Origin: Alphaproteobacteria bacterium
GTDB lineage: Bacteria; Pseudomonadota; Alphaproteobacteria; Rhodobacterales; Rhodobacteraceae
DNA length: 55,029 bases
Reading direction: 5' to 3'
Assembly (NCBI GenBank): GCA_009908505.1
Contig: JAAAPD010000040.1
Location: 1-55,029 of the forward strand
The translations under genes and the position numbers were made by a program. This document shows, in pieces, positions 42,681 to 51,552 of this stretch (position 1 is the first letter of the stretch; every line of letters starts with the position of its first letter). The notes below the pieces were generated by a model. That model did not search any database and was not told the DNA's origin. It saw nothing but the letters and a program-made list of their open reading frames with translations.

Positions 42681-43892
42681 TCAGAGCGCGTCGTCCAGTT
42701 CCTCGCCCGCGATGGTCACGAGGTTGTCGACGGTATCATCCTCAAGAAGGATGCCCTGCACCATGTTGGTGAAGACCGACTGAAGCGACTTGAAGTCTTC
42801 CAGCAGCGGTTCGGGGCCACCGGCCTCGATTCCGGCGGTGAAGACCTCCCAGAAGGGATCGTCCATGTAGAACGGGTCTTCAATGCCCAGCTCTTCATAC
42901 TGGAAGATCGGCGTCAGGCCCCAGCTTTCGTCCAGGTCATACTGCGCCTCGCCCGAGGCCAGCGCCTGGGCCAGTTCCTGGGCCAGTTCCTCGTGGCCCG
43001 AGCCCTTGAAGACGACAAGGCTGTCGGTGATCAGGATTGTGCCGCTTTCACCCGAGGGGCCGGCCGGCACAGGGGCGACAAGCTGGTTGATGTCCTCGTT
43101 GTGCTGGCCGCGGCCCCAGGGCCCCTGCACATACATGCCGATCTGGCCGTCATTGAACAGGTCGCGCAGCTGGTCACGTTCCCACGCGGTGGGCCCGTCC
43201 TGGGACACGCCGGCCAAGCGTCCATAGAATTCCAGCGTCTCGCGGGTTTCCTGGCTGTCGAGCATGTTTTCGCCCGTCGCCGTGTCGATCACCGTGCCCC
43301 CGTTGGAATAGAGATAGTTGAGGAACTGGTGCATCGTGTTGTCGAAATCCTTGCCCGCAAGGCCGATACCGGCAGAATCCGTGTTGTTGTTGATGGCCTC
43401 GGCCATGGCATACATCTCGTCCCACGTGGCCGGGGCCTCGCAGGCGACGCCGGCCTCTTCGACCAGGTCGCAGTTGATATAGAGCGCCTTGGTCGAGAAG
43501 GCGTGCGGATAGCCCCAGCGAGTGCCCTCGATGGTCACGGTGTTCAACACGCCCGGCTGATAGGCATCTTCCCATTCGGCGGGGATCTCGGCCGGCACGA
43601 TCAGGTCGTTGTTGGCCAGTTGGCGCAGCGTGCGGCTGCCCATGTAGGAAATCGACGGCGGATCGCCGGCTGCGGCCAGCGTCAGGGACTTGTCTTGGCA
43701 GGTGCCCCACGGCACAGCCTCGATGTTGACGGTTACGCCGTCGCGCTCGGCCACGAAGGCATCGACGACGGCCTGGTCGGCTTCGCGGATTTCGCCACCG
43801 CACATGATGAAGTGCATGTCCTGCGCCTGGGCCGACAACGCCGAGCCGGTCAGCAGAACGGCCCCCACGGACAGTGTTTTCAAGGTATTCAT
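42681..43892 (-). CDS. ABC sugar-binding protein (family 1)
   Basis: 403 residues with a signal peptide (MNTLKTLSVGAVLLTGSALSAQA). The mature sequence has the SBP family 1 pattern: FVAERDGVTVNIEAVPWG, AAGDPPSISYMGSRTLRQLANNDLI, YPHAFSTKALYINCDLV, and GQIGMYVQGPWG. It binds sugars or oligosaccharides in the periplasm. The downstream cytoplasmic hexosaminidase, kinase and deacetylase imply an N-acetylhexosamine-containing ligand. Start chosen at the ATG that leads into the signal peptide; the frame runs 12 codons further upstream without a better site. Confidence 0.93.
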   Translation of the reverse strand: MNTLKTLSVGAVLLTGSALSAQAQDMHFIMCGGEIREADQAVVDAFVAERDGVTVNIEAVPWGTCQDKSLTLAAAGDPPSISYMGSRTLRQLANNDLIVPAEIPAEWEDAYQPGVLNTVTIEGTRWGYPHAFSTKALYINCDLVEEAGVACEAPATWDEMYAMAEAINNNTDSAGIGLAGKDFDNTMHQFLNYLYSNGGTVIDTATGENMLDSQETRETLEFYGRLAGVSQDGPTAWERDQLRDLFNDGQIGMYVQGPWGRGQHNEDINQLVAPVPAGPSGESGTILITDSLVVFKGSGHEELAQELAQALASGEAQYDLDESWGLTPIFQYEELGIEDPFYMDDPFWEVFTAGIEAGGPEPLLEDFKSLQSVFTNMVQGILLEDDTVDNLVTIAGEELDDAL

Positions 43893-43924
43893 CTGGGTCT
43901 CTCCCTTTGTTGGACCTTTTGGTT

Positions 43925-44767
43925 TCATTCTTTCACCGCGCCTGCGGTCAAACCCGCGACGAGGTATTTTTGAAGGAACAGGAAGATGACCATGACCGGC
44001 AGCACACCGACCAGGGCGGCGGCCATCATCTCGTTCCAGGTCACCGACTGGTAGCCGATGAATTCATAAAGACCGGCGGGCAGCGGTTGCAGCTCGCGGG
44101 TCTGGTTGAAGGTGATCGCGAACAGGAATTGTTGGGCATAGGCGCCGATAAAGACGGCAACCCCGACCACGATCAGCCCGGGCACCGCCAGTGGCAGGAC
44201 GACGCGGCGCAGGGTGTAAAGGCGGCTGGCGCCGTCCACATAGGCGGCCTCTTCCAGCTCGCGCGGGATCTTTTCCAGGTAGGACCGCAGCAGCCAGATG
44301 CCCGTCGGGATCAGGAAGGCCACGCCGGGCACGATCATCGCCCAGTAGGTGTTGAGTAGGCCCAGGGTCCGCAAAACCCGGTAGAGCGGGATCAACAGCA
44401 CCGCGCCGGTGAACATGTTCACGGCCAGGAAGATGCCCAGCGTCGCGGACTTCATGGGAAAGTCCATCCGCGCAAAGGCATAGGCGGCGGGCACCACGAA
44501 GGCCATGGTGATCGCCGTCACCATCGAGGCGATGTAGATCGAGTTGAAGATATAGCGCCCCAGCAGGGGCACCGTTTCCCACATGTCCGAATAGGCCTGG
44601 AAACTGAAATCTTCGGACCAGAACTGGTAGGGGCTGCGGAACAGGTGTTCGAGCGGTCGCAGCGAGGCCATGAACATCTCGAAGAAGGGCAGCAGGATGA
44701 AGGTCAGGAAGATCGCAACAGCGATGTAGAGGCCGATCTTCTGCGGGATCGTGTAGCGGTCCATCAT
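43925..44767 (-). CDS. Carbohydrate ABC importer permease (MalG-like)
   Basis: 280 residues, six predicted helices. N-terminal IGLYIAVAIFLTFILLPFFEMF, and the coupling EAA loop with RELEEAAYVDGASRLYTLRRVVLP. It is of the MalG/LacG subtype, the partner of the MalF-like permease just upstream (one-base gap). ATG at 44767 is the first of two adjacent ATGs. Confidence 0.92.
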   Translation of the reverse strand: MMDRYTIPQKIGLYIAVAIFLTFILLPFFEMFMASLRPLEHLFRSPYQFWSEDFSFQAYSDMWETVPLLGRYIFNSIYIASMVTAITMAFVVPAAYAFARMDFPMKSATLGIFLAVNMFTGAVLLIPLYRVLRTLGLLNTYWAMIVPGVAFLIPTGIWLLRSYLEKIPRELEEAAYVDGASRLYTLRRVVLPLAVPGLIVVGVAVFIGAYAQQFLFAITFNQTRELQPLPAGLYEFIGYQSVTWNEMMAAALVGVLPVMVIFLFLQKYLVAGLTAGAVKE

Positions 44768-44768
44768 G

Positions 44769-45671
44769 TCACTTCACCCCGTACTTGCGGTTCACCTTGT
44801 TCAGGAAGAACAGGTAGATCAGGGAAAACAGCGCCAGCAGGATCACAATGATCACGGCGCGCGCGGCGCCTTCGCCGAATTTGTAGTTGGAAATCGCGGT
44901 CTTGTAGGTATCCACGATCAGGGTCGTGGTCGCCCCGCGCGGCCCGCCCTCGGTCAGGATCCAGATGATCTCGAAACTGTTGAACGTCCAGATCGCGGAA
45001 AGCAGCGCCATGGACACGATCACCGGCATGATCTGCGGAATTGTGATGCGGCGAAATCGGTACCAGCGCCCGGCGCCATCGACCCAGGCGGCCTCGTACA
45101 GATCACGGCTGACCCCCTGCATGGCGGCCAGCAGGAACAGCGTGACCATGGGCGTGCCGACCCAGACATCCGTCACGATGGCCGAGTAGAAGGCGGATTG
45201 CTTGTAGGCCAGGAACTCGAACGGGCCGTCAAGGATGCCCAGCCGCTGGCCCAGCCCGGACAGCAGCCCGAAATATCCGTTGTAGAGCCACAGCCAGCCG
45301 ATGCAGCCGATCGCGATCGGGATCACCCAGGGCGGCATGACCAGAACCCGGAACAGCGCCCGGCCCGGAATAGCCGCGTTGAGCAGCGTCGCACCGATCA
45401 GCCCTAGGATCAGCTTCAGCCCCACGGACAGGAACATCCAGTAAAAGGTCCGCACCACCGTTTCATGGAAATTGCGGCTGTCCAGAAGGTCCGTGTAATT
45501 TGCCGTTCCGACGAATTCCTCGCCGCCCAGATCCGCCTCCATGAAGGACAGGCGGATGGTCTCGGCCAGCGGCCATGCAACGATCACGGCGATGAAGAGG
45601 ATGGCCGGCGCCACCAGCATCCACGCGAACCAGGCCTCGGACAGCTTGCGGCGTCCGGTCCGCTCGGCCAT
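44769..45671 (-). CDS. Carbohydrate ABC importer permease (MalF-like), first gene of the operon
   Basis: 300 residues. Helix AWFAWMLVAPAILFIAVIV, several further helices, and the EAA loop with YEAAWVDGAGRWYRFRRITIPQI. This is the MalF/UgpA-type permease. ATG at 45671 gives the usual short positively charged N terminus (MAERTGRRKL). It is the operon's first gene, and the intergenic region of about 250 bp to the divergent GntR gene holds the candidate operators. Confidence 0.92.
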   Translation of the reverse strand: MAERTGRRKLSEAWFAWMLVAPAILFIAVIVAWPLAETIRLSFMEADLGGEEFVGTANYTDLLDSRNFHETVVRTFYWMFLSVGLKLILGLIGATLLNAAIPGRALFRVLVMPPWVIPIAIGCIGWLWLYNGYFGLLSGLGQRLGILDGPFEFLAYKQSAFYSAIVTDVWVGTPMVTLFLLAAMQGVSRDLYEAAWVDGAGRWYRFRRITIPQIMPVIVSMALLSAIWTFNSFEIIWILTEGGPRGATTTLIVDTYKTAISNYKFGEGAARAVIIVILLALFSLIYLFFLNKVNRKYGVK

Positions 45672-45761
45672 GGCGATCTCTTGCGTAAGCTCGGTCAAGG
45701 TTCCCCCCGGATGCCTTGCGCCCAGATTTCGGGACGCGAATCGATGTCTGCCAACAAACGA

Positions 45762-45800
45762 TACCAAGCAATCCAAAAAATGCTACCAAAATAATACCAG
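45762..45800 (-). promoter_or_regulatory. Phased TACCA direct repeats at the importer promoter
   Basis: TACCA begins at 45762, 45784 and 45795, spacings of 22 and 11 bp, so the same DNA face. The last copy, ATAATACCA, is the exact complement of TGGTATTAT, which recurs in the palindrome at 45883-45905. They lie about 90-130 bp upstream of the importer start and may be half-sites for the GntR/UTRA regulator. Confidence 0.5.
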
Positions 45801-45882
45801 TTTTTCGTCATGTGTCGAATGGCCCAGTTTTTACTTGAATTCTGAGCCACGCCCCGCAACAAATGTGTTGAAGAGACGATTT

Positions 45883-45905
45883 TTGGTATTATCAAAAGAT
45901 ACCAA
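45883..45905 (+). promoter_or_regulatory. Inverted repeat TTGGTAT-N9-ATACCAA, candidate operator of the GntR/UTRA gene
   Basis: Two perfect 7-bp arms, TTGGTAT (45883-45889) and ATACCAA (45899-45905), 9 bp between them, ending 13 bp before the regulator start. NagR/DasR-type regulators of amino-sugar genes bind T-G-G-T...A-C-C-A palindromes, although usually with shorter spacers. Confidence 0.6.
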
Positions 45906-45918
45906 TAGAAAGCCCGAT

Positions 45919-46683
45919 ATGAACACGAATGCCGATTCCTTTTTCCAGCCCGAAACCTGGCATCAGCCCGGTCAGGGACCGCGCTACCTGCAATTGTCCC
46001 GCCATATCGGACGGGCCATCACCGAGGGCGCCCTGCACGAGGGCCAGCAGCTTCCGGCGGAACGCGACCTGGCCGAAATGGCCGATGTCAGCCGCGTCAC
46101 CGTGCGCAAAGCAGTGTCGGAACTGGTCGAGGCCGGGCTAATCGAACAGCGGCGCGGTGCGGGCAGTTTCGTGATGGGCAGCGCCCCCAAGACCGAACAA
46201 TCGCTGTCGACGCTTATTTCCTTTACCGAGAACATGCAGGCGCGCGGCCGGGTTTCGACCAGTCGCGTTCTGGACCGCGGCCTGTTCCCGCCCAGCCCGG
46301 ACGAGATGATGGCGCTGGGCCTGTCGCCGTCCTTGTCCGTGGCCCGGATCGAGCGGTTGCGCAGTGCCGACGACACGCCGATGGCGATCGAACGGTCATC
46401 CCTGCCATCGGACATCCTGCCGGACCCCGAGACGGTGGAGACCTCGCTCTATGCCGTGCTGCGACGCCGCGGCCAGGCCCCAAGCCGCGCGATCCAGCGC
46501 GTAACGGCGGTGAACGTCAAGGGCGCGGATGCGCAATTGCTTTGCCTGCCCGAGAACACCGCGATCCTGCAAATCGACCGCACCGCCTATCTCGAAAACG
46601 GCCGCCCGGTGGAGTTCACGCGCGGATTTTACCGGTCCGACATCTACGACTTCGTCTCCGAGCTGCGCCCGGACACCGGCTGA
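45919..46683 (+). CDS. GntR-family regulator, HutC/UTRA subgroup (NagR/DasR-like)
   Basis: 254 residues. The winged helix-turn-helix (about 25-90) has LPAERDLAEMADVSRVTVRKAV and GLIEQRRGAGSFV; a UTRA ligand domain follows (about 100-245) with SLSVARIERLRSAD, MAIERSSLP and ILQIDRTAYLENGRPVEFTRGFYR. UTRA proteins of amino-sugar loci bind GlcN-6-P or GlcNAc-6-P. Divergent from the importer operon and upstream of the GH20 gene; probably represses both. Upstream frame extensions through the operator region were rejected; its Shine-Dalgarno site is weak. Confidence 0.92.
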   Translation: MNTNADSFFQPETWHQPGQGPRYLQLSRHIGRAITEGALHEGQQLPAERDLAEMADVSRVTVRKAVSELVEAGLIEQRRGAGSFVMGSAPKTEQSLSTLISFTENMQARGRVSTSRVLDRGLFPPSPDEMMALGLSPSLSVARIERLRSADDTPMAIERSSLPSDILPDPETVETSLYAVLRRRGQAPSRAIQRVTAVNVKGADAQLLCLPENTAILQIDRTAYLENGRPVEFTRGFYRSDIYDFVSELRPDTG

Positions 46684-46707
46684 GGCAACACGTTCCAGGG
46701 GGGAACC

Positions 46708-48516
46708 ATGCAATTCGACGCCCGTATCGACGGCAAGCTGATCCGCTGCCGCATCACCAGCGACCGCGACCTCAAGGCGCCTGCCTTCTGCTTTTCCTGC
46801 ATGGTCCCGGTCGATGTCGTCGAGGGCGGCAAACGGTTGTCAGCCACGGGCGGCCATGCCGAGGTTGCCTTGCCCGATCTGAAGGCAGGCCAGCCGCATG
46901 ACGTGATCCTGCGTCATGAAAACCCCGAATTCACCCCGGCCAACCGGGCCTGGTTGCCGCTTGGCGCCAATCTGCGCATGCAGGACGGGTCGTTGGCCCT
47001 TCCCCCCTTGCCCGATGGCGTGCGACAGGCACCACGCGACAGCGCAGCCGCCGATTGGCCGCGTGTCTGCCCGCAACCAACCCGCGCCATGGCGGCTGCC
47101 GGTCACCTGGTCGCGACCAGCTTTGCCGCGCCTGAAATAGATCCGTTGAGCGCCGCCGACGACTTGGCCACCCGGGTGGGGCTGGGCCCGTTCCTGTCAG
47201 GGGACGGTGCGCCGCTGGCCCTGGAAAAGGACACGTCCCTGCCCCCCGAGGCCTACCGCCTCAGGCTGACACCCGAGGGCGCACAGCTAGGCTATGCCGA
47301 CCGCGCGGGCGCCCTGCATGGGGCGGTCACCTTGCTGACGCTTGCGCGGGCTCACGATGGACGCATCCCTTGCGGCCTGATCGAGGATGCGCCGCGCTTC
47401 GGCTGGCGCGGCCAGCACCTTGATTGTGCCCGGCATTTCTATTCCGTCGATACGATCCTGCGCCTGCTGGACCTGATGGCTCTGCTAAAACTCAATCGCT
47501 TTCACTGGCATTTCGCAGATGACGAGGCAGTCCGCCTGGATCTCGACAGCCTGCCCGAACTCGGGCGCACCCATTTCCGCGGCGAGGGCGAGCTGATCCC
47601 GGGTGTCTTCGGCGGCGGCATCCGGTCCGGGGGTGGCTATTCCCGCGCCGACGTGACCCGCATTCTGGACCGCGCCGCCGATCTTGGGATCGAGGTCATG
47701 CCGGAAATCGAGGTGCCCGCCCATGCGCTCGCCCTGGCCCGCGTCTACCCTGGCACCCGCGACCCCGAGGAGACCGGCACCGAACGGTCCGTGCAAGGCT
47801 ATGCCGCCAATGTCATGAACCCCGCCATGAAGGAAAGCTGGCGCGTCTGGCACGCCATGGTCGATGAAATCGCCGGCCTGTTCCCCTTTGACGTTATCCA
47901 TCTTGGCTGCGACGAGTTGCCCGAAGGCACCTGGCAGGGGTCGCCCGCCGCGCGCCGCCTCATGGCCGACGAAGGGCTGGACACCACGGACGATCTGCAA
48001 GGCTGGACCATCAACCGCCTGGCGCGTCGCGTGGCCGAGCACGGCAAGACCCCGGCCGCCTGGGAAGAGGCCGCGCGCGGCAAGACCGGGATCGAGAACG
48101 GCGCGATCCTGTTCAGTTGGACCGGCCAGGGGCCGGGGCTGGAGGCCGCCCGCGCGGGCTACAAGGTGGTGATGACCCCAGCGCAGCATGTCTACCTGGA
48201 CATGGCCCATACCGCCGACCCCGAGGATTGGGGCGCGAACTGGGCGGCCGTCATCGCGCTGCAGGACACCGTGGCCTGGGACCCGGTGCCCGGGGACGAC
48301 CCGGCACTGGCCGACAACATCATCGGGGTGCAGGGCACCTTCTGGTCGGAATTCACCACGCGGGACGCCCAGATCGAGGCCATGCTGATGCCGCGCCTTC
48401 TGGGCGTGGCGACCATGGCCTGGCAGGACAGGGGCAGCGCCGATCCCGCGCTCTTGCCTCGCCTGGCCGCCGCCTATCAGCCGATCCTTGCCGCCATGGG
48501 CTGGCAATCGGCCTGA
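46708..48516 (+). CDS. GH20 beta-N-acetylhexosaminidase, probably cytoplasmic
   Basis: 602 residues. N-terminal beta domain, then the GH20b small domain (about 130-225), then the TIM barrel from RFGWRGQHLDCARHFYSVDTI. The catalytic pair is Asp402-Glu403 in HLGCDELP, with HWHFADDEAVRLDL and PEIEVPAHALAL as further GH20 markers. It uses substrate-assisted hydrolysis to release terminal GlcNAc or GalNAc. No signal peptide is visible at the N terminus (MQFDARIDGKLIRC), so it should act on sugars already imported. GGGGGG lies upstream. Gene order regulator-GH20 supports induction with the importer. Confidence 0.93.
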   Translation: MQFDARIDGKLIRCRITSDRDLKAPAFCFSCMVPVDVVEGGKRLSATGGHAEVALPDLKAGQPHDVILRHENPEFTPANRAWLPLGANLRMQDGSLALPPLPDGVRQAPRDSAAADWPRVCPQPTRAMAAAGHLVATSFAAPEIDPLSAADDLATRVGLGPFLSGDGAPLALEKDTSLPPEAYRLRLTPEGAQLGYADRAGALHGAVTLLTLARAHDGRIPCGLIEDAPRFGWRGQHLDCARHFYSVDTILRLLDLMALLKLNRFHWHFADDEAVRLDLDSLPELGRTHFRGEGELIPGVFGGGIRSGGGYSRADVTRILDRAADLGIEVMPEIEVPAHALALARVYPGTRDPEETGTERSVQGYAANVMNPAMKESWRVWHAMVDEIAGLFPFDVIHLGCDELPEGTWQGSPAARRLMADEGLDTTDDLQGWTINRLARRVAEHGKTPAAWEEAARGKTGIENGAILFSWTGQGPGLEAARAGYKVVMTPAQHVYLDMAHTADPEDWGANWAAVIALQDTVAWDPVPGDDPALADNIIGVQGTFWSEFTTRDAQIEAMLMPRLLGVATMAWQDRGSADPALLPRLAAAYQPILAAMGWQSA

Positions 48517-48597
48517 ACCCGCCTTGGACGGTCCGGCCCCTTGACCTTGCCCGCGGGGCGGAACAGCCTGCGCCAAACATCACCGGGAAGGGCCACC

Positions 48598-49506
48598 ATG
48601 AAAAAGATCGTCTTGACGGGCGCCTGCGGCGTGCTGGGCATGCAAATCCGCGAAACCCTGGCCGGGCAGGCCGAGGAATTGGTCTCGGTCGACATCCAGG
48701 AGGCCCCCGACCCCCTGCTGGGCAACGAACGGTTCGAACAGGTCGACGTGGCCGACATGGACGCCTTCGGCCCGTTGGTCGAAGGCGCCGACATGGTCGT
48801 GCATTTCGCGGCCATCGTCGATGAACGCCCGTTCGAGGACCTTCTGGGGCCGAACTACATCTCGTCCTACAACGTGTGGGAGGCCGCCTACCGGCACGGC
48901 GCACGGCGGGTCATCTATGCTTCGTCCGTGCACGCGGTCGGCATGCATGAAACCATGTCCGGCATCGGGCTGGACGCGCCGCACCGGCCCGACACCTTCT
49001 ATGGCCTTGCCAAGTGCTTTGCCGAAGACCTGGGTAAGATGTACTGGGACAAGCGCGGGATCGAGGCGGTCTGCCTGCGCATTTTCTCTTGCACGTCCGA
49101 GCCCCAGAACCTGCGTGCCCTGCAAACCTGGCTGAGCTATGACGACCTGCGCCAACTCGTTCTGCGCGCCGTCGAGGCCCCGGTCACCGGGTTCGCCACC
49201 ATCTTCGGCATTTCCAACAACACCCGGGCGCCTATCAACAACGACAAGGCCGGGTTTCTCGGCTTCAAGCCCCAGGACAATGCCGAGGACTGGGCCGAGG
49301 CCCTGCAGGAAACTGCCCCGCGCCCCGCGCCCGACGACATGGGCTTCACCCGGCTTGGCGGGCCCTTCGCCTCGGTGCCGCTTGGGGAATCCGGGATCGC
49401 CGGGATCAAGGCCATGAGCGCCGCGGCAGCAGAGCCCGAGCCGGATGGCGCCACCGCCAATGCCGGCAAATTGCCGAAATTCCTTTCCAAGAAACCGAGC
49501 GACTAA
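48598..49506 (+). CDS. NAD-dependent uronate-dehydrogenase-like SDR
   Basis: 302 residues. Rossmann motif KKIVLTGACGVLG, then FAAIVDERPFEDLLGPNY, SSVHAVG, the catalytic YGLAKCFAEDLGKMYWDKRG (Tyr and Lys), and RIFSCTSEPQN, NNDKAGFLGFKPQDNAED. The layout closely follows bacterial uronate dehydrogenase, which oxidises glucuronate or galacturonate to the aldarolactone. It has about 45 extra residues at the C terminus, low-complexity (Ala/Glu/Pro then KLPKFLSKKPSD). An uronate specificity is not proven. If real, the locus may handle uronate-amino-sugar disaccharides. Confidence 0.85.
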   Translation: MKKIVLTGACGVLGMQIRETLAGQAEELVSVDIQEAPDPLLGNERFEQVDVADMDAFGPLVEGADMVVHFAAIVDERPFEDLLGPNYISSYNVWEAAYRHGARRVIYASSVHAVGMHETMSGIGLDAPHRPDTFYGLAKCFAEDLGKMYWDKRGIEAVCLRIFSCTSEPQNLRALQTWLSYDDLRQLVLRAVEAPVTGFATIFGISNNTRAPINNDKAGFLGFKPQDNAEDWAEALQETAPRPAPDDMGFTRLGGPFASVPLGESGIAGIKAMSAAAAEPEPDGATANAGKLPKFLSKKPSD

Positions 49507-49559
49507 CGGCTGCGAAAAGAATTGCTGCACTGCGGCGAAGCTTGTGGCATAGTGGGAGC

Positions 49560-50411
49560 ATGAGCGACCAGAGCCCCCATATCCTGCCGTTTCCCGAGGG
49601 TCTCGGGCCGGATGTGACGCATCACCTGGTGCGCGCGGAATTGGCGCCCCGCCGGCCTCGCCGCCTGCATGGGCACGGGTTCCACGAATTGCTCTGGGTT
49701 CAGAACGGCCGGGTACGACATTACATGCCCGATCGACGCGAAGACCTGACGGAAGGCGACCTGCTCTTCCTGCGCCCGGGCGACACGCACGGGCTGCAAG
49801 GTCGCGGCGAGGCGGCGATGATCGTATCCCTGTCCATTCGCAACCACGTGGTCGAAGCCCTGCATGCCCGCCATCCCGGCCTGAACGGGGTCGGCTTCTG
49901 GTCCCGGGCACCGGTGCCGCCACGCCGCCACCTCGATAGTCGCCAGCTGGCCGAGTTGAACCATGCCGCCCTGCGGCTGGAACGCGGGCCCCGCGATGCA
50001 CTCGCCCTGGAGGCCTTTCTGCTTCCGCTCCTGGCCGATATGGCCCAGGCGCCCAAGACCATTCCGGACGACGCCCCCGCCTGGCTGCACAGGGCGTGTC
50101 ATGCGGCCCGGGACCCCGTCGTTTTCCGCGACGGCTCGGCGGGACTGGTGCGGGTTGCGGGGCGCGCCCACCCGCATGTTTCACGCTCGATCCGGCGCTA
50201 TCTCGGGGTCACACCGTCCGACTTTGTCAACACCCAGCGCATGACCTATGCCGCCAATCGGCTGTTGGGCAGCGAGGATAGCCTGGCCGAGATCGCAGCC
50301 GAATGCGGTATCTCCAACCTGTCGCATTTTCACAAGCTGTTCCTGGCCGCCCATGGCCAGACGCCGCAGCGCTTTCGCCGGACCCACCGACAGCAGCTGA
50401 TCCAACCCTGA
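49560..50411 (+). CDS. AraC-family regulator with cupin N domain
   Basis: 283 residues. A cupin-like N terminus (LHGHGFHELLWVQNGRVRHYMP, LTEGDLLFLRPGDTHGLQG) and a C-terminal AraC helix-turn-helix pair (VAGRAHPHVSRSIRRYLGVTP; LAEIAAECGISNLSHFHKLF). Overall it resembles the ChbR/chitobiose-type regulators. ATG 49560 follows GGGAG; an earlier in-frame start at 49542 would bury it. It stands between the amino-sugar genes and deoC; its target is unknown, and it may answer to the same sugars. Confidence 0.9.
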   Translation: MSDQSPHILPFPEGLGPDVTHHLVRAELAPRRPRRLHGHGFHELLWVQNGRVRHYMPDRREDLTEGDLLFLRPGDTHGLQGRGEAAMIVSLSIRNHVVEALHARHPGLNGVGFWSRAPVPPRRHLDSRQLAELNHAALRLERGPRDALALEAFLLPLLADMAQAPKTIPDDAPAWLHRACHAARDPVVFRDGSAGLVRVAGRAHPHVSRSIRRYLGVTPSDFVNTQRMTYAANRLLGSEDSLAEIAAECGISNLSHFHKLFLAAHGQTPQRFRRTHRQQLIQP

Positions 50412-50478
50412 CGCCGCGCCACATCTTGCCACTGACCCGCCCCCGTGACAGGCTCTGACCATCGACGGGAGGCCCCTT

Positions 50479-51477
50479 TTGCAAACCATAGACAGCCACG
50501 CAACGACCGACGGCGCGCAACTGCCGCAGCTGCATGAACCCCGCAATGCGGGGATGGAGCTCGACCTGTCCTGGGTGCGGGCGGCACAGGCCAACACATC
50601 GGCGATCGAGCGCCGCGCCGCGACCTTGCCGGGCCGCCGCAGCGTCAAGAAGGACCACCAGGCCGCCTGGCTGTGCAAGGCGATCAGCCTGATCGACCTG
50701 ACCACGTTGGCCGGTGACGATACCGAAGGCCGCGTGCGCCGCCTCTGCGCCAAAGCCCGGCAGCCCGTGCGCGCCGATATCCTCGACGCGATTGGGATGC
50801 AGGGCCTGACAACCGGCGCGGTCTGCGTCTATCACGACATGGTCGAAACGGCCGTCCATGCCCTGCGCGGCTCGGGCATTCCGGTGGCCGCGGTATCCAC
50901 CGGGTTCCCCGCCGGGCTGTCACCCTACAGGCTGCGCATCGCCGAGATCGGCGAAAGCGTCGCCGCCGGGGCCGAAGAAATCGACATCGTCATTTCCCGC
51001 CGCCACGTGTTGCAAGGCAACTGGCAAGCGCTCTACGACGAGATGCGAGAGATGCGCGCGGCCTGCGGCGAGGCGCATGTCAAGGCCATCCTCGCCACGG
51101 GCGAGTTGGGCACACTGCGCAATGTCGCCCGTGCCTCGCTGGTCTGCATGATGGCGGGCGCGGATTTCATCAAGACATCCACCGGCAAGGAGGGCGTCAA
51201 TGCCACCCTGCCCGTCTCACTCACGATGATCCGTGCCATCCGCGACTACGAGGCGCGCACGGGCTTCAAGATCGGCTACAAGCCCGCGGGCGGGATTTCC
51301 AAGGCCAAGGACGCGCTGACCTACCTGGCCCTGATCAAGGACGAGTTGGGCAATCGCTGGCTGCAACCGGACCTCTTCCGATTCGGCGCCTCGTCACTTC
51401 TGGGCGATATCGAGCGGCAGCTGGAACACCACGTCACCGGGGCCTATTCCGTCAATTGGCGGCATGCGATGGGGTGA
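50479..51477 (+). CDS. deoC: Deoxyribose-phosphate aldolase
   Basis: 332 residues. Cleaves 2-deoxyribose-5-P to acetaldehyde and glyceraldehyde-3-P. The Schiff-base Lys202 lies in EAHVKAILATGEL, the second active Lys232 in FIKTSTGK, and Asp169 in EIDIV. TTG start with GGGAGG 6 bases before it; no ATG is nearer to a site. The N terminus is about 50-60 residues longer than in E. coli DeoC, as is usual for this subgroup. The aldehyde dehydrogenase gene following it could oxidise the acetaldehyde. Confidence 0.95.
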   Translation: MQTIDSHATTDGAQLPQLHEPRNAGMELDLSWVRAAQANTSAIERRAATLPGRRSVKKDHQAAWLCKAISLIDLTTLAGDDTEGRVRRLCAKARQPVRADILDAIGMQGLTTGAVCVYHDMVETAVHALRGSGIPVAAVSTGFPAGLSPYRLRIAEIGESVAAGAEEIDIVISRRHVLQGNWQALYDEMREMRAACGEAHVKAILATGELGTLRNVARASLVCMMAGADFIKTSTGKEGVNATLPVSLTMIRAIRDYEARTGFKIGYKPAGGISKAKDALTYLALIKDELGNRWLQPDLFRFGASSLLGDIERQLEHHVTGAYSVNWRHAMG

Positions 51478-51552
51478 GGCACGCCCGGAAATCGCTCCAG
51501 TGGAGCGATGTCAGTGCCGAACGGGCCTAGCCCCGGGAAAAGGACGAATGAA

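Noticed and set aside
48580..50184. 534-codon open frame on the minus strand opposite the dehydrogenase and AraC genes
   Set aside because: Runs across two real genes and the gap between them with arginine/glycine/proline-rich composition typical of antisense shadows.
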